Assembly: GCA_934667295.1 (NCBI GenBank)
Contig: CAKULR010000017.1
Span: 1 to 15,007 of the forward strand
Source: an uncultured Kiritimatiellota bacterium
GTDB lineage: Bacteria > Verrucomicrobiota > Kiritimatiellia > RFP12 > UBA1067
Reading direction: 5' to 3'
Length of the DNA stretch: 15,007 nt
The notes beneath the pieces are model-generated. The model was not told the DNA's origin. It saw only the letters and a list, made by a program, of their open reading frames with translations, and did not search any database. The position numbers were made by a program, and so were the translations under genes. Positions within the stretch are counted from its first letter, which is position 1. Each line of letters begins with the position of its first letter. Positions 14,309-15,007 of this stretch are shown piece after piece.

Positions 14309-15007
14309 CTAGGCGAGGCCGTAGTGGGCGAGGGCGGCGGCCACGCCGTCCTCGTCGTTTGAGAGGGTCACGTAGTCCGCAGCCGCAAGCACGTCCGGAT
14401 GCGCGTTCGCCATTGCGACGCCCACGCCGGCGGCCTCGATCATCGTGAGGTCGTTGCGCCCGTCGCCGAGCGCGAGGCAGTTCGCGCACGTAAGGCCCAG
14501 GTATTCCGCGAAGCGCGCGAGCGCCACGCCCTTGTGGGCCGAGGCGATGTTGAGCTCCAGGTTGTTCCAGGTCGTGGACGTCACCTTGATTTCGGGGAAG
14601 CGCGTACGGACCGCCTCGGCGATCCGCGCCGTCGCGTCCGCCGGGCCGTCGAGGCGCGCGAAGAGCATGATCTTCTGCACGTCCCCCCCGGCCGCCGTCG
14701 CCGCGAGATGCGCCTTCAGCTCCGGGACGGGGCGGCGGAAGTCCTGCACCATCCCGAGATAGTGTTCGTCCGTCGCGTAGGCGGCCGCCCTCTCCTTGAA
14801 CGCCGCGCTCATCCAGCCCCAGTTCGCGCGGTAGCAGTCGTAGATGACGTCGTAGCCGTCGAGGAGGCGCATCACGGCGATGGCCGTTTCGAGGGGGATT
14901 TCCTCGCGGACGATCGCCGCGTCGGCCACGCGGTCGTAGACCTGCGCGCCGTTGACGGTGATCGCGTAGCGCACGAACGGCAGGTCGCGCACGGCGGCGG
15001 GCATCAT
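14309..15007 (-). CDS. Cof-type HAD-superfamily phosphatase, N-terminus outside window
   Basis: The last 232 codons of a HAD-IIB (Cof-like) hydrolase are present. Typical features are ITVNGAQVYD (16-25 of the visible part), NLELNIASAHKG (149-160) with the motif III lysine, GDGRNDLTMIEAAGVGVAMANA (first base of codon 181 onward) binding Mg2+, and the tail LAAADYVTLSNDEDGVAAAL. The N-terminal DxDGT nucleophile motif must lie beyond the right edge, roughly 40-50 residues further, so the ATG pair at the edge is internal. These enzymes dephosphorylate sugar phosphates, flavin precursors and similar small molecules; the substrate cannot be told from sequence. It is followed 15 nt later by the LarA-like gene, suggesting co-transcription. 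Confidence 0.92.
   Translation of the reverse strand: MMPAAVRDLPFVRYAITVNGAQVYDRVADAAIVREEIPLETAIAVMRLLDGYDVIYDCYRANWGWMSAAFKERAAAYATDEHYLGMVQDFRRPVPELKAHLAATAAGGDVQKIMLFARLDGPADATARIAEAVRTRFPEIKVTSTTWNNLELNIASAHKGVALARFAEYLGLTCANCLALGDGRNDLTMIEAAGVGVAMANAHPDVLAAADYVTLSNDEDGVAAALAHYGLA

Overview
The window reads as one strand of a high-GC chromosome from a Gram-negative-type bacterium. All thirteen genes I can support lie on the minus strand, and the plus strand carries only GC-driven shadow frames. A very long thrombospondin type 3 repeat protein, a GFQVG-repeat (LA_2272-type) surface protein, DUF1015, DUF2062 and a LarA homologue together suggest the PVC superphylum, most likely Kiritimatiellota or Lentisphaerota. 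This is inference from gene content and style; no rRNA or other decisive marker is present.

In the direction of transcription (right to left) there are three parts. (1) 15007-10738: the 3' part of a Cof-type HAD phosphatase gene, a LarA-like nickel-pincer racemase homologue, an exported alpha/beta hydrolase whose start overlaps the racemase stop (ATGA), a DUF167 protein and ribonuclease HII. Gaps are 3-23 nt, so this looks like one transcription unit entering from outside the window. (2) 10721-3638: a well-formed sigma70-type promoter (TTGCGG, 17 nt, TATAAT) ahead of the GFQVG-repeat protein. It is followed by DUF1015, DUF2062, an M24 metallopeptidase, a cyclophilin, RecD2 helicase and a tRNA-dihydrouridine synthase, mostly overlapping or 4-12 nt apart, ending at a hairpin plus T-run just after the last stop. 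(3) 3676-1: a 465-bp non-coding stretch rich in short palindromic and direct repeats, then the first ~1070 codons of the TSP3-repeat surface protein. That gene is clearly richer in A+T than its neighbours and runs off the left edge.

Most of part 2 is housekeeping: DNA repair, protein folding, peptide turnover and tRNA modification. The accessory interest lies in the LarA-homologue/exported esterase pair, the two repeat surface proteins, the palindromic repeat cluster, and an in-frame amber codon that seems to cut off the natural tail of the DUF2062 protein. I did not find a complete new defence or mobile system, CRISPR array, tRNA, rRNA or insertion sequence.
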